This document shows, in pieces, positions 4,211-5,838 of a stretch of 5,838 nucleotides of DNA. Origin of the DNA: Actinomycetes bacterium (GTDB taxonomy: Bacteria; Bacillota_I; Bacilli_A; RF39; UBA660); contig JAGKUT010000056.1 of assembly GCA_021152765.1 (NCBI GenBank), positions 1 through 5,838 on the forward strand, in the 5' to 3' direction. A program made the position numbers and the translations under genes. The notes below the pieces were generated by a model. That model saw only the letters and a list, made by a program, of their open reading frames with translations, did no database searches and was not told the origin of the DNA. The first letter of the stretch is position 1. Each line of letters starts with the position of its first letter.

Positions 4211-5838
4211 ATGTTTGGAAGAAAAAAAGATGAAACAAAAGAAGTAGACAAAAAGAAATTAAACGAATTAGTAATACTATCAAGAAATACTGTGAAAATA
4301 CTATATATATTCCTAATAATAATAGGAATATATGCAATCATAAGATTAGCAAAAGAAATAAAAATATTAGAATTTATTTTAATACTATTGAAAGTTATGT
4401 CACCATTAGTTATTGGATTTATAATAGCGTGGTTATTTGACCCACTAGTAAAATGGTTACAAAAAAAAGGAATAAGAAGAAGTATAGGAACAGCTATAAC
4501 TTATGTAATACTTATAGGAGCAATAGCTCTAGTAATGGGCGGATTAATACCACTTCTATCAGAACAAATCAATGAATTTATAAAAGTAATACCTAACATA
4601 ATAGATAAAGCACAAGTAGTATTAGATGAAACACTAGGAAGATTAAGCGTTATAGATGGATTAGATATAGAAGCATTAAAAAAAGAAATACTAGATAAAA
4701 TCATAGAAATAGGAACAAATATTACATCAGATATCCCATCACTATTAGTAACATTCGTAAAAAACATATTTTCAGGAATGGGATCAATTGTAGTAGGATT
4801 AGTAATAGGATTCTACCTATTAATGAGTTTTGACAATGTAAATGAAACAGTAATAACATTATTACCAAAAAGAATTCAAAGAAATACAAATGAAATATTT
4901 TATGAAGTAAATGGATCACTTAGAAGATTCGTACTAGGAGCAGCACTAGACTCACTACTAATCTTTATAGTAAGTTCAATAGGATTTACAATAGTAGGAC
5001 TAAAAGCTCCATTCCTATTCGCACTATTCTGCGCATTGACAAACGTAATACCATACGCAGGACCATATATTGGAGGAATACCAGCAGTAATAGTTGGATT
5101 CTCACAAGGTGGAGCAGTAGGAATATTTACACTATTAATAATAGTAATAGTACAATTCTTAGAAGGAAACTTTATACAACCATTAGTAATGAGTAAAACA
5201 ACAAAACTACATCCAGTAACAATTATGACAGGATTACTAGTGTTTGGACATTTCTGGGGTATAATAGGTATGTTTATTTCAACACCTATAATCGCATCAT
5301 TAAAAGCAATATTCACATACTTTGATGATAAGTATAATCGCTATGCTTATGATGATTCCGACTATGATGGTTCAAATTATGGTGCAGAGGATTCTCCTTC
5401 AGATAATGGCAAAAGGAAATCAACATCATTGTTTGATAAAATAAACATGTTCAATAGGGATAAGGGCGAAGCTGATTTGGATGATGAATTTGAAGATGTG
5501 AGCTTTGATGATGATTTCGGTGGTGGAGATTACATTTCTCCTATTAGAGATGAAGAGGGCACTAAAAAACCAAAACATACATTTAAAAGCTCTAAGGATG
5601 CAGACGTTTTTGACAATTTGGATGATTATGTTGAAAAGCCTAAGGCTAAGGCCAAACCTAAATCCAAATCAAAAGCCAAAACTAAGTCTGAATCCAAGTC
5701 TAAGACTCCTAAAAAACCTAAAGTTGAAGAACCGCCTGAAGAGGAGTATGAGGATTTCAGTGATGATTTCTTTGATGACGGAGTATTCGGTGATGAAGGA
5801 TACGAATCCCTTTTGGATGATTATGTTGAAAAGCCTAA
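4211..5838 (+). CDS. AI-2E family (PerM-like) permease with a long acidic/Lys-rich tail, 3' end missing
   Basis: The frame starts at ATG 4211, four bases after GGTGAG, and is open to the window edge (542 complete codons, no stop). Residues about 28-370 are a complete AI-2E transporter domain: hydrophobic helices near 30-48, 54-76, 95-115, 190-206, 242-263, 268-297, 302-317 and 335-368, with family signatures TNVIPYAGPYIGGIPA (277-292) and QFLEGNFIQPLVMS (315-328) and the closing FWGIIGMFISTPIIASLK. Family members have been linked to export of the AI-2 signal, to ion/proton antiport or to stress tolerance; the substrate here cannot be told. Residues from about 371 on form an apparently disordered tail with acidic blocks (LDDEFED, FDDDFGG, DDFFDD) and a Lys/Ser/Ala/Pro block (KAKAKPKSKSKAK). 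Bacillota relatives usually end soon after the domain. Codon choice changes abruptly at the tail, so a fusion or an assembly join must be considered. Confidence 0.88.
   Translation, partial: MFGRKKDETKEVDKKKLNELVILSRNTVKILYIFLIIIGIYAIIRLAKEIKILEFILILLKVMSPLVIGFIIAWLFDPLVKWLQKKGIRRSIGTAITYVILIGAIALVMGGLIPLLSEQINEFIKVIPNIIDKAQVVLDETLGRLSVIDGLDIEALKKEILDKIIEIGTNITSDIPSLLVTFVKNIFSGMGSIVVGLVIGFYLLMSFDNVNETVITLLPKRIQRNTNEIFYEVNGSLRRFVLGAALDSLLIFIVSSIGFTIVGLKAPFLFALFCALTNVIPYAGPYIGGIPAVIVGFSQGGAVGIFTLLIIVIVQFLEGNFIQPLVMSKTTKLHPVTIMTGLLVFGHFWGIIGMFISTPIIASLKAIFTYFDDKYNRYAYDDSDYDGSNYGAEDSPSDNGKRKSTSLFDKINMFNRDKGEADLDDEFEDVSFDDDFGGGDYISPIRDEEGTKKPKHTFKSSKDADVFDNLDDYVEKPKAKAKPKSKSKAKTKSESKSKTPKKPKVEEPPEEEYEDFSDDFFDDGVFGDEGYESLLDDYVEKP
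5617..5643 (+). repeat. 27-nt direct repeat, copy 1, in the permease tail
   Basis: An exact 27-nt sequence beginning TTTGGATGATTATG and ending AAAAGCCTAA, encoding LDDYVEKP. It recurs at 5812-5838. The spacing is 195 bp (65 codons), so both copies are read in the same frame. Confidence 0.9.
5812..5838 (+). repeat. 27-nt direct repeat, copy 2, at the window edge
   Basis: Identical over 27 nt to 5617-5643 and cut by the end of the window, so the true repeat may be longer. It again encodes LDDYVEKP. Confidence 0.9.

Noticed and set aside
4900..5316. Minus-strand open frame of 138 codons opposite the permease
   Set aside because: It is the complement of the conserved AI-2E domain, and its length is explained by the scarcity of stops opposite A-ending codons. 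Other minus-strand frames (147-371, 2179-2442, 2423-2671, 3481-3723, 3901-4086, 4068-4337, 4501-4767, 4722-4919) are rejected on similar grounds.
1..5838. CRISPR array, tRNA, rRNA or known riboswitch
   Set aside because: No regularly spaced short repeats, no cloverleaf or rRNA-like sequence, and no recognised riboswitch core were seen on either strand.

Overview
The window is low-GC bacterial DNA with every gene on the plus strand. It has strong Shine-Dalgarno sequences, A-ending codons (ATA, AGA, GCA, CCA) in the two largest genes and short intergenic gaps with U-tailed hairpins. Trp is encoded by TGG, no gene needs TGA as a sense codon, and the visible stops are TAA and TAG, so the standard bacterial code fits. 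The style, and the particular Rpn-type nuclease, suggest an uncultured gut Bacillota lineage (RF39 or CAG-type Bacilli). That placement is inference from style, not a database result.

Layout. (1) 1-396: the 3' end of a gene for a membrane-anchored extracytoplasmic protein, closed by a clear terminator at 395-424. (2) 425-607: a non-coding gap with a 46-bp imperfect palindrome (462-507), a weak promoter and a perfect 14-bp palindrome (574-587). (3) 608-1498: a PD-(D/E)XK nuclease of the Rpn / putative transposase family. (4) 1499-1649: a gap with a good sigma-A-like promoter. (5) 1650-3779: a VirD4/TraG-type type IV coupling protein with two N-terminal membrane segments, Walker A and B motifs and a long acidic C-terminus. 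(6) 3784-3839: a terminator-like hairpin whose right arm is the Shine-Dalgarno of the next gene. (7) 3840-4136: a single-domain rhodanese. (8) 4123-4145: a terminator overlapping the rhodanese stop, then an extended -10 promoter at 4165-4193. (9) 4211 to the window end: an AI-2E family (PerM-like) permease that stays open at the edge and carries a long acidic and Lys-rich tail.

These genes do not form one obvious pathway. The permease, and probably the coupling protein, have their own promoters. The coupling protein stands without a relaxase or other secretion genes here, and the Rpn protein fits the mobile or defence-linked genes common in such genomes. I did not find a clearly new multi-gene system. 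The signals most worth following are the abrupt codon-usage switch inside the permease gene near 5320-5330, the 27-nt exact repeat on which the window ends, the palindromes before rpn, and the hairpin that combines a terminator shape with the rhodanese ribosome-binding site.
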